Made by a program: the position numbers and the translations under genes. The notes beneath the pieces were generated by a model that saw only the letters and a program-made list of their open reading frames with translations, ran no database searches and was not told the origin of the DNA. A stretch of 64,000 bases of DNA from SIG452 sp045541975 (GTDB taxonomy: Bacteria; Bacillota; Clostridia; UMGS1840): contig JAZQKB010000037.1 of assembly GCA_045541975.1 (NCBI GenBank), positions 62,001-126,000 on the forward strand. Reading direction: 5' to 3'. This document shows, in pieces, positions 14,276 through 23,253 of the stretch (position 1 is its first letter; each line of letters starts with the position of its first letter).

Positions 14276-16107
14276 TCCCCGTTAGGATGAAAATATCCGT
14301 AAATATTTTGGGCAACTTTTTTGGGAATGGCATTGCTTAATTCCTCAAGGGTTGCCTCTTTTATTTGTTTTAAGGTTTTAAAATGACCGTAGAGCTTTTT
14401 GATGGTTGCCATACCGACTTGCGGAATGGATAAAAGCTCGGACTGCGTTGCAGTGAGTGTGGTCTTTTTCTTATGATAGGAAATTGCGTTTTTATGGGTT
14501 TGTTCGTTGATTTTAGCCACAAATACAAAAAGAGTTTTGTTTGATTTTAAATCCAGCATCCGATAGCCATCGGTTAAGTCCCGCAGACGGTGTTTGTCAT
14601 CTTTTACCATACCGAACACCGGAATTTTGAGGTCATATTTTAACAGAACTTCTTTTGCACATTTCACTTGACCTTTTCCACCGTCCACAAGAATCAGGTC
14701 GGGAGTACTGTCAAACCCCTTGTCACTTTCTGCAAGATGGTAAAACCGACGGTCCAGCACTTCGTACATAGCGGCGTAATCGTCAGAACCGTTGTGATTT
14801 TTGATTGCAAACGTACGCTTTTCCTTTTGAGAAAGCACGCCGTTTTCATACACGGTCATCACGCCTACTGCATTTGCGCCTGCGGTGTTGGAGTTGTCGT
14901 AGCTTTCAATCCGAATTGGTGCCTGCTCTAATCCCAGAAATTCTTTCAGCAGGAATAACTGGTCATCAATTTTTGTCTGCAGACGGAGTTTAATTGCTTC
15001 AATGGCATTTACTTTTGCCATTTCTATCAAATTTTTTGTAAACTTTCCGCGCCCTGATGACACGGTAACCGGTTCTTCAAACAGTTCACTCATCTGATGA
15101 GAAAAATCTTCATAAGGAATGCTGTAATCGGTATTCACCGATAACACAATACGTTTGGTAATCTCCTTTTTTACCAGATAATATTGTTTTAAAAACGAAG
15201 AAAGCATATCTTCATCAGACACATCCTTAGAATCCGGAAACGTATAGTTTTTTTTGTCGTTGATGATGCCGTTTTTAACGCTCAGCACCGAGATTGCAGA
15301 AATATCACCGTCACGGTAGCAATAAAGAATATCTATAGATATTTTCTTTACGGAAACTACCTGATGTTTTTCTGAGAATTTTTCACAAAGACGGATGTTG
15401 TCCCGCAGCTTGGCTGCTCCCTCAAAATCCAGATTTTGGACGCAGAGTTCCATCTGTTTGGTGAAATGGGGAATCATACTTTTTAATCCGGAATCCAACA
15501 CACGAATGGCTTCTTTTAATTGATTGTCATATGCCTCATAACTTACCATTCTGCAGCAGGGAGCGGAGCAGTACCCCATATGATAATTCAGACAAGGCCG
15601 TTTTTTCGGACGAGTTAAATCCAAGTGACAGGTTCTTAGCTTAAATTCTTTGGAAATCAGATCAATGGCGCCGTTTACCACCTGAGCATTGAGATACGGA
15701 CCGTAGTATTTGTTGGCATCTTTTTCTGTTTTTCTGACCAGGGTAAGATAGGGAAAGTCGTTCTTTTTCTCAACCTTGATAAAGGGATAGGTTTTATCGT
15801 CCTTTAAAAGGATATTATATTTTGGCTTATATTTTTTAATCAGATTGTTTTCCAAAAGCAGAGCGTCTTTTTCGGAGCCGGTGATAATATAATCAAAGTG
15901 ATCCACATGAAGTACCATTTGCATGGTTTTCAAATCTTTGGGGGAAGCTCCGAAATATTGGGATAAGCGATTCCATAAAGATTTGGCTTTTCCAACATAA
16001 ATTACCCGGTCATCCTGATTTTTCATCAGATATACCCCGGGCTTTTTCGGAACCAGCTTGAGCTTTTCTCTGTGTTCTTTCAATTTTGGGTTTTCTGTTA
16101 CTGACAA
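14272..16107 (-). CDS. uvrC: UvrABC excinuclease subunit C
   Basis: A 611-residue nuclease making both incisions around UvrB-bound DNA damage. The GIY-YIG domain is N-terminal (KPGVYLMKNQ and VIYVGKAKSLWNRL, residues 23-60). A UVR/UvrB-binding motif lies near 205-240, the RNase H-like 3'... second nuclease domain near 385-530 (IESYDNSNTAGANAVG, VDGGKGQ), and HhH motifs (LLSIPQVG and LEELSNA) at the C-terminus. The start is TTG at 16107 with AGGAGG nine bases upstream. It lies downstream of the rsmD-coaD group with a hairpin in the gap. Confidence 0.96.
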   Translation of the reverse strand: MSVTENPKLKEHREKLKLVPKKPGVYLMKNQDDRVIYVGKAKSLWNRLSQYFGASPKDLKTMQMVLHVDHFDYIITGSEKDALLLENNLIKKYKPKYNILLKDDKTYPFIKVEKKNDFPYLTLVRKTEKDANKYYGPYLNAQVVNGAIDLISKEFKLRTCHLDLTRPKKRPCLNYHMGYCSAPCCRMVSYEAYDNQLKEAIRVLDSGLKSMIPHFTKQMELCVQNLDFEGAAKLRDNIRLCEKFSEKHQVVSVKKISIDILYCYRDGDISAISVLSVKNGIINDKKNYTFPDSKDVSDEDMLSSFLKQYYLVKKEITKRIVLSVNTDYSIPYEDFSHQMSELFEEPVTVSSGRGKFTKNLIEMAKVNAIEAIKLRLQTKIDDQLFLLKEFLGLEQAPIRIESYDNSNTAGANAVGVMTVYENGVLSQKEKRTFAIKNHNGSDDYAAMYEVLDRRFYHLAESDKGFDSTPDLILVDGGKGQVKCAKEVLLKYDLKIPVFGMVKDDKHRLRDLTDGYRMLDLKSNKTLFVFVAKINEQTHKNAISYHKKKTTLTATQSELLSIPQVGMATIKKLYGHFKTLKQIKEATLEELSNAIPKKVAQNIYGYFHPNGD

Positions 16108-16147
16108 GACTGATTCCTCCTTTCTACTGCGGTATCACAATCTGACA

Positions 16148-16183
16148 ACAAAGGGCCATTACAATACCGTAATAGCCCTTTGT
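16148..16183. other. Long hairpin before uvrC
   Basis: ACAAAGGGC (16148-16156) pairs with GCCCTTTGT (16175-16183), with further inner pairing of ATTAC with GTAAT. No T tract follows on either strand, so it is not a standard terminator. It sits in the minus-strand gap between the coiled-coil gene and uvrC and may act in RNA processing or attenuation. Confidence 0.5.
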
Positions 16184-16208
16184 GATTGTTAAGTAATGTT
16201 TTTTGCAA

Positions 16209-16787
16209 TTATTCTCTGGAGCTGTTAATCACCTGTCTGGAAGAAGAAATTTTATCCAGCAGAGTTTCCGTTTCCTGATAGGAAGCATTCATCTGAGAAT
16301 AAGAGGTGAAGAGTGTGTCTCTTGCAGAGTTGATTGCTTTTTCAGCAGTTTGCAGTAAACTGTCTGCATAGTTCTGTGCGCTCAGTTTATACTGGTCAGC
16401 ACGTTCTTTGGTTTCATCATAATGGGTTTTTGCAGCCACTTCTGCTTTGTGCTTGATTTCCACTGCTTCCATATCTGCTTCTTTGATGATTTCATCGGAT
16501 TTTACTTTTGCGATCTTGATGATTTCAGTTTCGTTCACCATCTGCACAACCTGCTGATTTGCAGTTTCAATGATGGAAGCTGCTTCCTGCTTTGCTTCGT
16601 TGATGATACGTTCTCTTTCTTTTTTCACCCATTGAGCCTGTTTTAATTCTTCAGGGTAATGAAGTCTCATTTGTTCTACCACATTAAAGACTTCTTCTCT
16701 GTCAATCATGCATTTGCTGGAAAGCGGCACTTTGGAGGCACTTTCCACGATTTCTTCCAATTCTTCTATTAACGCCTGCAGATCCAT
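16209..16787 (-). CDS. Coiled-coil protein of the coaD neighbourhood
   Basis: A 192-residue soluble protein starting MDLQALIEELEEIVESASKV. The middle section (about 55-150) is one long charged coiled coil resembling V-type ATPase subunit H or F-type subunit b, which explains the common 'ATPase' label. Residues 1-55 (IDREEVFNVVEQMRLHYPEEL) resemble a conserved clostridial family usually linked to coaD and rsmD. DivIVA-like polar or scaffolding behaviour is possible but not shown. It follows coaD by 19 bases in the same transcription unit. Confidence 0.6.
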   Translation of the reverse strand: MDLQALIEELEEIVESASKVPLSSKCMIDREEVFNVVEQMRLHYPEELKQAQWVKKERERIINEAKQEAASIIETANQQVVQMVNETEIIKIAKVKSDEIIKEADMEAVEIKHKAEVAAKTHYDETKERADQYKLSAQNYADSLLQTAEKAINSARDTLFTSYSQMNASYQETETLLDKISSSRQVINSSRE

Positions 16788-16806
16788 AATAGTTACTCCT
16801 TTTTCC

Positions 16807-17280
16807 TTAAAATTTATTTAAAATATCCTGTTCAATTTCCTGGGGGACCAACCCTGCCAGATCACCGTGATAACGGGCCAGTTCTTTCACAATGCTGGAG
16901 GATAAAAACATATATTCCTGCGCTGTTGGCAAAAACATGGTTTCCAGCTCCGGCATTTGATTTTTATTGGCAAGCGCCATCTGAAATTCATATTCAAAAT
17001 CAGACACTACCCGAAGTCCTTTTACCAGCACGTTACAATTGTTTTTCTTGGCAAAATCCACCAACAAACCGTCATAACAAACTACTTCCACATTTGGCAG
17101 GTGACGGGTGGTTCTTCTGATAAAATCAACCCGTTCATCGGTGGTAAACAAAGGCTTTTTTGCGCTGTTGGTTAAAACGGTGACAATCACTTTATCAAAA
17201 AGCTTTGAGGACCTGGTGATAATGTCCAGATGTCCGTTGGTCAACGGATCAAAGCTACCGGGATAAATTGCTGTTTTCAT
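16807..17280 (-). CDS. coaD: Phosphopantetheine adenylyltransferase
   Basis: Makes dephospho-CoA from 4'-phosphopantetheine and ATP, the penultimate step of CoA synthesis. The 157-residue length is typical. YPGSFDPLTNGH (residues 6-17) is the nucleotidyltransferase T/HxGH signature, and FLSSSIVKELARYHGD (near 125-140) is the ISSTxxRE-type motif. ATG at 17280 overlaps the rsmD stop by four bases (ATGA), so translation is coupled. Confidence 0.96.
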   Translation of the reverse strand: MKTAIYPGSFDPLTNGHLDIITRSSKLFDKVIVTVLTNSAKKPLFTTDERVDFIRRTTRHLPNVEVVCYDGLLVDFAKKNNCNVLVKGLRVVSDFEYEFQMALANKNQMPELETMFLPTAQEYMFLSSSIVKELARYHGDLAGLVPQEIEQDILNKF

Positions 17281-17807
17281 TTTTTGACTCCAATTCTTGT
17301 CTGTATTCTTCCAAAGGTTCTTTCTTTGATTATCTCAATGGATTCGGGCACGTTGACGGTTTCTTTTGCGTCACATTCCCATACCACAATTGCACCGGGG
17401 TGCAAAAGATTCTTGTCCACCAATAGTTTTAGGGCAGAATCAATCATCTTTTTTTCGTAAGGTGGATCTAAAAATACCAGATCAAACTGACGGTTACATT
17501 TTCCCAAAAAATCCAGATAATCACTCCGGACAATCTGAGAGATTTCTTCAAAACGCAGTTTTTTTATATTCTTTTGCACAAATTCGGGATTTAAGTCCAC
17601 AAATGTGCAATGCTTAGCACCACGGCTTAATGCTTCGATTCCCATTGCACCGCTTCCTGCAAACAAATCCAGCACGGTTTTTTCAGCAATTTCAAACTGA
17701 ATCATGTTAAAAACCGACTGCTTGACTTTATCGGTGGTGGGGCGAACGGAAAGGTCTTGGGATGCCATTAAAATTGCACCTTTTCGGATTCCGCTGGTTA
17801 CCTTCAA
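17277..17807 (-). CDS. rsmD: 16S rRNA (guanine966-N2)-methyltransferase
   Basis: A 176-residue SAM-dependent methylase acting on the small ribosomal subunit. Motif I is VLDLFAGSGAMGIEALSRGA (near residues 44-63) and the catalytic motif is FLDPPYEKK (near 116-124). The start is TTG at 17807 with GGAG ten bases upstream. It is first in a minus-strand unit rsmD-coaD-coiled-coil-uvrC driven by the promoter at 17913-17941. Confidence 0.93.
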   Translation of the reverse strand: MKVTSGIRKGAILMASQDLSVRPTTDKVKQSVFNMIQFEIAEKTVLDLFAGSGAMGIEALSRGAKHCTFVDLNPEFVQKNIKKLRFEEISQIVRSDYLDFLGKCNRQFDLVFLDPPYEKKMIDSALKLLVDKNLLHPGAIVVWECDAKETVNVPESIEIIKERTFGRIQTRIGVKK

Positions 17808-17912
17808 ATTCTTTCAACTCCGATGTTGGGATTTTCACCAAAACAGAGGATTGGTGATGAATCGGCTTTTTTGGAGGTTCCAAAAAAACGTGAACATAAA
17901 ATGTCAGTATCT

Positions 17913-17941
17913 ATTTTAGCATAGGTTTGTGGATTTGTAAA
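17913..17941 (-). promoter_or_regulatory. Promoter of the rsmD-coaD-uvrC unit
   Basis: On the minus strand TTTACA (17941-17936), a 17-base spacer and TAAAAT (17918-17913) preceded by TGC. Confidence 0.65.
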
Positions 17942-17959
17942 GTTTTTTTTAAATATATC

Positions 17960-17988
17960 TTGAATTTTTTTTCGTTTAGTGTTATAAT
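17960..17988 (+). promoter_or_regulatory. Promoter of recJ
   Basis: TTGAAT (17960-17965), a 17-base spacer and TATAAT (17983-17988) preceded by TGT. The start codon follows 30 bases later. Confidence 0.75.
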
Positions 17989-18017
17989 GTAAAAAAATAT
18001 AAGAAAGCAGGACCTGT

Positions 18018-19727
18018 ATGATGACCAAGAAAAGCAAATGGGTGTTAAAACAGCCGAATCCCGAACTGGCTAAAAAAATAGGAGATGAGCTGAAACTACA
18101 TCCTCTTTGTGCAAATGTTCTTTGCAACCGCGGTATCGAAACTCCCGAGCAGGCGACTCGTTTTTTAAAACCTGATGTTGGAGCCCTTTTGGATCCTTTT
18201 TTGCTTCAGGATATGTCAAAAGCAGTAGAAAAAATTCAGGAAACCATTGCCAACAATCAAAAAATTGTGGTTTACGGTGATTACGATGTAGACGGTATCA
18301 CTGCAGTTTCCATCATGTATCTGTATTTCAAATCCAAAGGAGCCAATGTTTCTTACTACATTCCGTCCCGTTCTGATGAGGGTTACGGATTAAACAAAGA
18401 AGCCGTTTTATCGTTCAAAAATGAAGGCGTTGGACTGATTATCACTGCCGATTGCGGTATCACCGCATTTGATGATATCAGTTATGCCACTTCTTTGGGT
18501 ATTTCTGTGGTAATTACGGACCATCATAAATGCAAGGAGCAATTGCCTCCTGCTTATGCGATTGTAAATCCCAAGCGTCCGGACTGTCCGTATCCTTTCA
18601 AAGAACTCTCCGGTGTTGGCGTTGCTTTCAAATTGATTGAAGCGCTGGAAGGCGGCGGAAAATCCAAGGAACTTTTGGATCAGTACGGTGACTTGCTGTG
18701 TTTAGGCACCATTGCCGATATTGTTACTTTAACCGAAGAAAACCGTGTGTTTGTTTCTCTTGGCTTAAAATTGCTGGGAAATCCTCAGAATATGGGCTTA
18801 AAAGCCCTGATTCAGGAAGCAGGGCTTTCCGGTAAAGTGCTGACCTCTTCTCATGTAGGATTTATCATTGCTCCCAGAATTAATGCGGTTGGCAGACTGG
18901 GCAATGCAGTGGATGCAGTAAAACTGTTCACCACTTCCGACAGTAAGGAAGCAGAAGCATTAGCAAAAATGCTGTGTGACGAAAATGCCCGCCGTCAGAC
19001 CATTGAGCAGGAAATATTATTGCAGGCATGCCAGATTATTGATAAAGAAAAACTGCATACTACCGATAGAGTGATTGTGTTGGCATCGGAAAACTGGCAT
19101 CACGGAGTTATCGGGATTGTGGCATCCAGAATTACCGAGCGTTACGGAAAACCTTGCGTGTTAATGGCAATTGATGGTGATGAAGCAAAAGGTTCCTGTC
19201 GTGGGGTGCAAGGTTTCAATATGTTTGAAGCATTGTCCTATTGCGATGATTTGCTGTTAAAATTCGGCGGTCACGAGTTGGCAGCAGGGTTAACTGTTTC
19301 CAAAGGCAATATTGATGCTTTCCGTGAAAAAATCAATTCCTATGCAAAAGAAAATTTCAACACAAAAGTATATGTGGAAGAAATTACATATGAAGGTAAA
19401 ATTACCGATAAGGATATTAATCTGGAATTAACTGATATGTTAGAAAGCATTCAGCCTTGCGGAATGGGAAATCCCATGCCTCAGTTCCTGATTGAAAAAG
19501 TGAAAATTGAAAACCTTACCTATTTTGGTGATGATAAGCATATCCGCTTAAGATTCTCCAAGAAAAGCTTTTCCATTATGGTTATCGGCTTCGGCTTAGG
19601 TACCAACGAAAGCTTCCGTATGTTGCGTGACGGAGATATCGTTAACGCAATTGTTTCTCCCTACACCAATGAGTACCGTGGCAAGAAGTATCCTGCCTTA
19701 AAACTCAAAGATATCAAACTGGTGTAA
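18018..19727 (+). CDS. recJ: Single-stranded-DNA exonuclease RecJ
   Basis: A 569-residue DHH-family 5'-3' exonuclease of recombination and mismatch repair. The DHH motifs are YGDYDVDGITA (near residue 89), ITADCGI, and TDHHK (near 170). The DHHA1 domain holds GRLGNA, the HHGVIGIVASR region (near 357) and the FGGHELAAGL substrate loop (near 415). An OB-like C-terminal domain follows. The length is normal. A second ATG three bases on is equally possible. relA follows after 37 bases. Confidence 0.95.
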   Translation: MMTKKSKWVLKQPNPELAKKIGDELKLHPLCANVLCNRGIETPEQATRFLKPDVGALLDPFLLQDMSKAVEKIQETIANNQKIVVYGDYDVDGITAVSIMYLYFKSKGANVSYYIPSRSDEGYGLNKEAVLSFKNEGVGLIITADCGITAFDDISYATSLGISVVITDHHKCKEQLPPAYAIVNPKRPDCPYPFKELSGVGVAFKLIEALEGGGKSKELLDQYGDLLCLGTIADIVTLTEENRVFVSLGLKLLGNPQNMGLKALIQEAGLSGKVLTSSHVGFIIAPRINAVGRLGNAVDAVKLFTTSDSKEAEALAKMLCDENARRQTIEQEILLQACQIIDKEKLHTTDRVIVLASENWHHGVIGIVASRITERYGKPCVLMAIDGDEAKGSCRGVQGFNMFEALSYCDDLLLKFGGHELAAGLTVSKGNIDAFREKINSYAKENFNTKVYVEEITYEGKITDKDINLELTDMLESIQPCGMGNPMPQFLIEKVKIENLTYFGDDKHIRLRFSKKSFSIMVIGFGLGTNESFRMLRDGDIVNAIVSPYTNEYRGKKYPALKLKDIKLV

Positions 19728-19764
19728 ATGTTTTGTTTGGAAGAAAGGTTTAACCTGATAGTTT

Positions 19765-21939
19765 ATGGAGCAGTTTTCCCAACTCTTAGATAAGATAACT
19801 AAATATAATCCCAGATGCAATAAAGAGCTCCTAGAAAAGACCTATCGGTTTTGTAAGGATGCCCATGAGGGGCAGTTCCGCCGTAGCGGAGAGCCGTATT
19901 ACAATCATCCCTTTGCCGTGGCGGAAATTATTGCAGAGCTGAACTTAGATGACGAGTCTATTTGTGCTGCATTGTTGCACGATACCATTGAGGATACCGA
20001 ATACGGTTACGATTACGTCAAGAAAGAGTTTGGGGAAGACATTGCCAATATTGTGGACGGTGTTACCAAACTGGGGCAGATTGATTTTTCTTCCAAGGAA
20101 GAGGAACAGGTGGAAAACCTTCGCAAAATGTTTATGGCAATGGCGAAGGATATCCGTGTGATTCTCATTAAGCTGGCAGACCGTTTGCACAATATGCGAA
20201 CAATGAAAAGTATGCCGGAAGAAAAACGTCGTGAAAAAGCTCTGGAAACAATGGAAATTTACGCGCCAATTGCGCATCGGTTGGGGATTTATAACTTAAA
20301 ATGGGAGTTAGAAGACCTTTCACTGTTATATTTGGATCCCATCGGATATAAAGAAATTTCCACAGGTATTGCAAAAAAAAGAACTCAGAGACTTCAGATT
20401 GTGGAAGAAATTAAAGAACAACTGACGGAAAAACTCTCTGAGATTGGTGTGCAGGCTCATATTGAAGGAAGAGCCAAACATTTTTACAGTATCTATAAAA
20501 AAATGTATTCTAAGAATCTGACCTTAGACGGGATTTATGATCTGTTTGCCCTTCGTATTATTGTTGGCACTATCACAGACTGTTACACCGTGTTGGGTTG
20601 TGTTCACGAGTTATACAAACCGATTCCGGGCAGATTTAAAGATTACATCAGTATGCCCAAGAAAAATATGTATCAGTCCTTGCATACGACTTTAGTGAGT
20701 CATGCAGGAACTCCCTTTGAAATCCAGATCAGAACCTGGGATATGCATAGAACTGCAGAATACGGGATTGCTGCTCACTGGAAATATAAGGAAGGCGCCC
20801 AGAACAAGAATAACTCCGGAGATAAATTCCAGTGGGTTCGTCAGCTTCTGGAAACCGAAAAAGATTTTTCTAACCCATCGGAATATATCAGTCATATTAA
20901 AATTGACTTGTTTTCCGATGAGGTATTTGTTTTCTCCCCCAAAGGAGATGTTTATAGTCTTCCCAGCGGTTCCACTCCGATTGACTTTGCGTTTATGGTG
21001 CATAGTGCGGTCGGTTGGCGAATGGTTGGAGCAAAAGTGAATAACCGCATTGTTCCCATTGATCAGCATCTGCAAAATGGAGACATTGTGGAAATTATCA
21101 CCTCCGCCAACTCTCAGGGACCTCATTCCGATTGGTTAAAGATTGCCCGTACCAGTCAGGCGCGCAGTAAGATTAACCAGTGGTTCAAGAAAGAAAAGAG
21201 GGAAGAAAATATCCAAAAGGGTAAAGAAATGCTTGAAAAAGAAATCAAGAAGTTCGATATGACCCTAAAGGATTTGGTTGAAAACGAAGAACTCTTTGGC
21301 TACATTTCCAAAAAATACAGCGTAGCCAGAGTGGAAGACTTTTATGCGATTGTAGGCTACGGCGGTATCACTCCTCAAAAAATCAGCCTGCGAATTGAAG
21401 ATTTCTTAGAAAAGAACCGTCCGCAGAGTGACGAAACCGTTCTGGCAGAAATTCAGAATGCTTCCAAAGACAAGGTCACAAAACATGTGAAGCAGGGCAT
21501 TGTGGTGAAAGGGCAGGAAGGCTGTCTGGTTCGGACTGCAAAATGCTGTTCTCCTGTTCCCGGTGATAAGGTCGTGGGATACATTACCCGTGGCAGAGGC
21601 GTTACCATTCACCGTGCAGACTGTGTCGCTCTTCGGGATATTGAACGTTCCGATGGCGATAGAAACCGATTGGTGGAAGCCACTTGGGAAGCAGATGACG
21701 GACATACTCACAGCGTGGATATTGCCGTTACCTCAGCAGACCGTTCCGGCTTGTTGGTAGATTTAACCCTTGCCTTAAACGATATGAAGGTACCCGTCAG
21801 CGCATTGACTGCAAAAGTTTTAAAAGATGGCTCCGGTCTGATTCAGCTTACGATTGAGGTAACCGGACAGGAGCAACTTACCAAGGTTTTGGTTCGCTTA
21901 AATAACGTAAAGAGCGTTATTTCTGCGAAACGAATATAA
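19765..21939 (+). CDS. relA: Bifunctional (p)ppGpp synthetase/hydrolase
   Basis: A 724-residue Rel protein that makes and destroys the stringent-response alarmone. Order: HD hydrolase (YNHPFAVAEI and LLHDTIEDTEYG, about 45-80, HD intact); RelA/SpoT synthetase (RAKHFYSIYKKM and FALRIIV, about 235-345); TGS (about 390-450); zinc-finger/helical region with AKCCSPVPGD (near 595); and a C-terminal ACT domain (about 645-720). Intact HD and synthetase motifs suggest both activities. recJ-relA adjacency is common in Firmicutes. Confidence 0.95.
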   Translation: MEQFSQLLDKITKYNPRCNKELLEKTYRFCKDAHEGQFRRSGEPYYNHPFAVAEIIAELNLDDESICAALLHDTIEDTEYGYDYVKKEFGEDIANIVDGVTKLGQIDFSSKEEEQVENLRKMFMAMAKDIRVILIKLADRLHNMRTMKSMPEEKRREKALETMEIYAPIAHRLGIYNLKWELEDLSLLYLDPIGYKEISTGIAKKRTQRLQIVEEIKEQLTEKLSEIGVQAHIEGRAKHFYSIYKKMYSKNLTLDGIYDLFALRIIVGTITDCYTVLGCVHELYKPIPGRFKDYISMPKKNMYQSLHTTLVSHAGTPFEIQIRTWDMHRTAEYGIAAHWKYKEGAQNKNNSGDKFQWVRQLLETEKDFSNPSEYISHIKIDLFSDEVFVFSPKGDVYSLPSGSTPIDFAFMVHSAVGWRMVGAKVNNRIVPIDQHLQNGDIVEIITSANSQGPHSDWLKIARTSQARSKINQWFKKEKREENIQKGKEMLEKEIKKFDMTLKDLVENEELFGYISKKYSVARVEDFYAIVGYGGITPQKISLRIEDFLEKNRPQSDETVLAEIQNASKDKVTKHVKQGIVVKGQEGCLVRTAKCCSPVPGDKVVGYITRGRGVTIHRADCVALRDIERSDGDRNRLVEATWEADDGHTHSVDIAVTSADRSGLLVDLTLALNDMKVPVSALTAKVLKDGSGLIQLTIEVTGQEQLTKVLVRLNNVKSVISAKRI

Positions 21940-21956
21940 TATGGAGATTTTTTAAG

Positions 21957-22736
21957 ATGAAAGAAATCACCAGTGTGAAAAATCAAACGGTTTGTGAGGT
22001 AAAAAAACTCAAGCAGAAAAAGTATCGCACACAAACCGGAACTTTTTTAGCAGAAGGATACCGCAATGTGTGTGATAGCATTCAAAAAGCAACTCCGCTG
22101 ATGGTATTTGTGCAACAGGATTTTGCTGATCCCGTCCCCAACTGCGAAAACACCTATCTGGTCACCAAAGAAGTGATGCGGGAACTCTCCGACACAGACA
22201 CTCCTCAGGGCGTTGCAGCAGTTTTTGAGATTCCCAAAGAACAAGAAATTACTTCATCCAACATTCTGTTATTAAACGGAGTCTCCGACCCCGGTAATAT
22301 GGGCACCATTCTTCGCACCGCATTGGCAACCGGCTTTACGGATCTTATTTTAGATGAGCAGTGTGCTGATGTGTATTCGCCAAAAGTGATCCGTTCCGCA
22401 ATGTCAGCAGTTTTCTCTTTGAATGTGATCCGAAAGAAATCTCTGGTGGATGACATTGCTTTCCTTAGGCAAACAGGGTATCAAATATATGGCGCAGCGC
22501 TGTTAGACAAAGCAGTTTCGCTGTATGATGTGGATTTTTCCAGGAAAACTGCATTGCTGTTCGGTTCTGAGGCAAACGGTATATCTGAGGAATTGCTAAA
22601 GCTTACCGATGTTACCTATATTATTCCTATGGCGAAGGGAATTGAATCTTTAAATGTGGCTGTTGCTGCCGGAGTCAGCATGTATGAGCTGGTTCGTCAG
22701 CAGAAAACGAAATCAAACGGCAACAAAAGCATATAA
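21957..22736 (+). CDS. TrmH/SpoU-family RNA 2'-O-methyltransferase
   Basis: A 259-residue SPOUT methylase for 23S rRNA or tRNA ribose. An N-terminal L30e-like substrate domain (1-95) is followed by the knotted domain with LLNGVSDPGNMGTILRTA (near 104), LLFGSEANGIS (near 201) and IPMAKGIESLNVAVAAGVS (near 222). ATG at 21957 has GGAG nine bases upstream. Exact target base cannot be read from sequence; RlmB at 37.9 kb is a second member in this window. Confidence 0.9.
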   Translation: MKEITSVKNQTVCEVKKLKQKKYRTQTGTFLAEGYRNVCDSIQKATPLMVFVQQDFADPVPNCENTYLVTKEVMRELSDTDTPQGVAAVFEIPKEQEITSSNILLLNGVSDPGNMGTILRTALATGFTDLILDEQCADVYSPKVIRSAMSAVFSLNVIRKKSLVDDIAFLRQTGYQIYGAALLDKAVSLYDVDFSRKTALLFGSEANGISEELLKLTDVTYIIPMAKGIESLNVAVAAGVSMYELVRQQKTKSNGNKSI

Positions 22737-22782
22737 CAAAAGGAAGTTTTTTATTACATTATATATTATGGAGGTACCTATT

Positions 22783-23142
22783 ATGGCATGGTTTGACAAG
22801 GTGAAACACACCGCAACCAAAACTGCAAAATACGCAAAGGATAAATCTACCGACCTTTATGAAATTACCAGAATGTCCTTTGCAATCAACGAAAAAGAGA
22901 ATAAAATTGATAAAATCTTCAAAAATATTGGGATGCTCACCTACCGTGATTATGAAAACGGTGTAGAGTTTTCCGAAGACATTGTATTGCTTCTTCAGGA
23001 TATTGATCAAAAATATGAAGAAATTGACACTTTAAAAGCTGAAATTAACAGATTAAAAAATGTGGAAGTTTGTCCTTCTTGCAAGAAAACAAATCCCAAT
23101 GGCGCAAATTTCTGCTTATCCTGTGGCACCAAACTGAAATAA
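22783..23142 (+). CDS. Zinc-ribbon coiled-coil protein
   Basis: A 119-residue protein: basic N-terminus MAWFDKVKHTATKTAKYAKD, a helical middle with a short coiled coil (about 70-92) and a C-terminal zinc ribbon CPSCKKTNPNGANFCLSCG (two CxxC pairs). ATG at 22783 with GGAGG eight bases before it is chosen over longer frames that overlap the methylase. A terminator follows. Similar small zinc-ribbon proteins are common in Clostridia; the function is unknown. Confidence 0.75.
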   Translation: MAWFDKVKHTATKTAKYAKDKSTDLYEITRMSFAINEKENKIDKIFKNIGMLTYRDYENGVEFSEDIVLLLQDIDQKYEEIDTLKAEINRLKNVEVCPSCKKTNPNGANFCLSCGTKLK

Positions 23143-23157
23143 CGAAAAAAGAATGCT

Positions 23158-23198
23158 CGGCAAAATATCCCAACGGGTATTTTGTCGTCCATTTTTTT
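23158..23198 (+). terminator. Terminator before alaS
   Basis: CGGCAAAATATCCC (23158-23171) pairs with GGGTATTTTGTCG (23175-23187), with one bulge and a G-T pair, and seven T residues follow at 23192-23198. No T-box motifs (AGGGTGG, specifier loop) were found in the short alaS leader. Confidence 0.7.
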
Positions 23199-23253
23199 GT
23201 ATAGCGGTCTATCCGCCCTTCATTTGTATCAAAAAGAAAGGATATATAACACT

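Larger units (their letters stand above)
17808..18017. other. rsmD-recJ divergent control region
   Basis: Two divergent sigma-A promoters lie close together near the recJ side. The rsmD leader of about 100 bases holds two hairpins on the minus strand: TTTTTTGGA/TCCAAAAAA (about 17868-17886) and TCACCAA/TTTGGTGA (about 17835-17856). These may be attenuation or stability elements. No riboswitch was recognised. Confidence 0.45.

Noticed and set aside
17804..18127. A 107-codon minus-strand frame over the recJ start
   Set aside because: It overlaps recJ coding sequence and both promoters and has no ribosome site.
23143..23253. T-box riboswitch upstream of alaS
   Set aside because: The gap is too short and lacks the conserved T-box sequence; the hairpin there is the terminator of the preceding gene.
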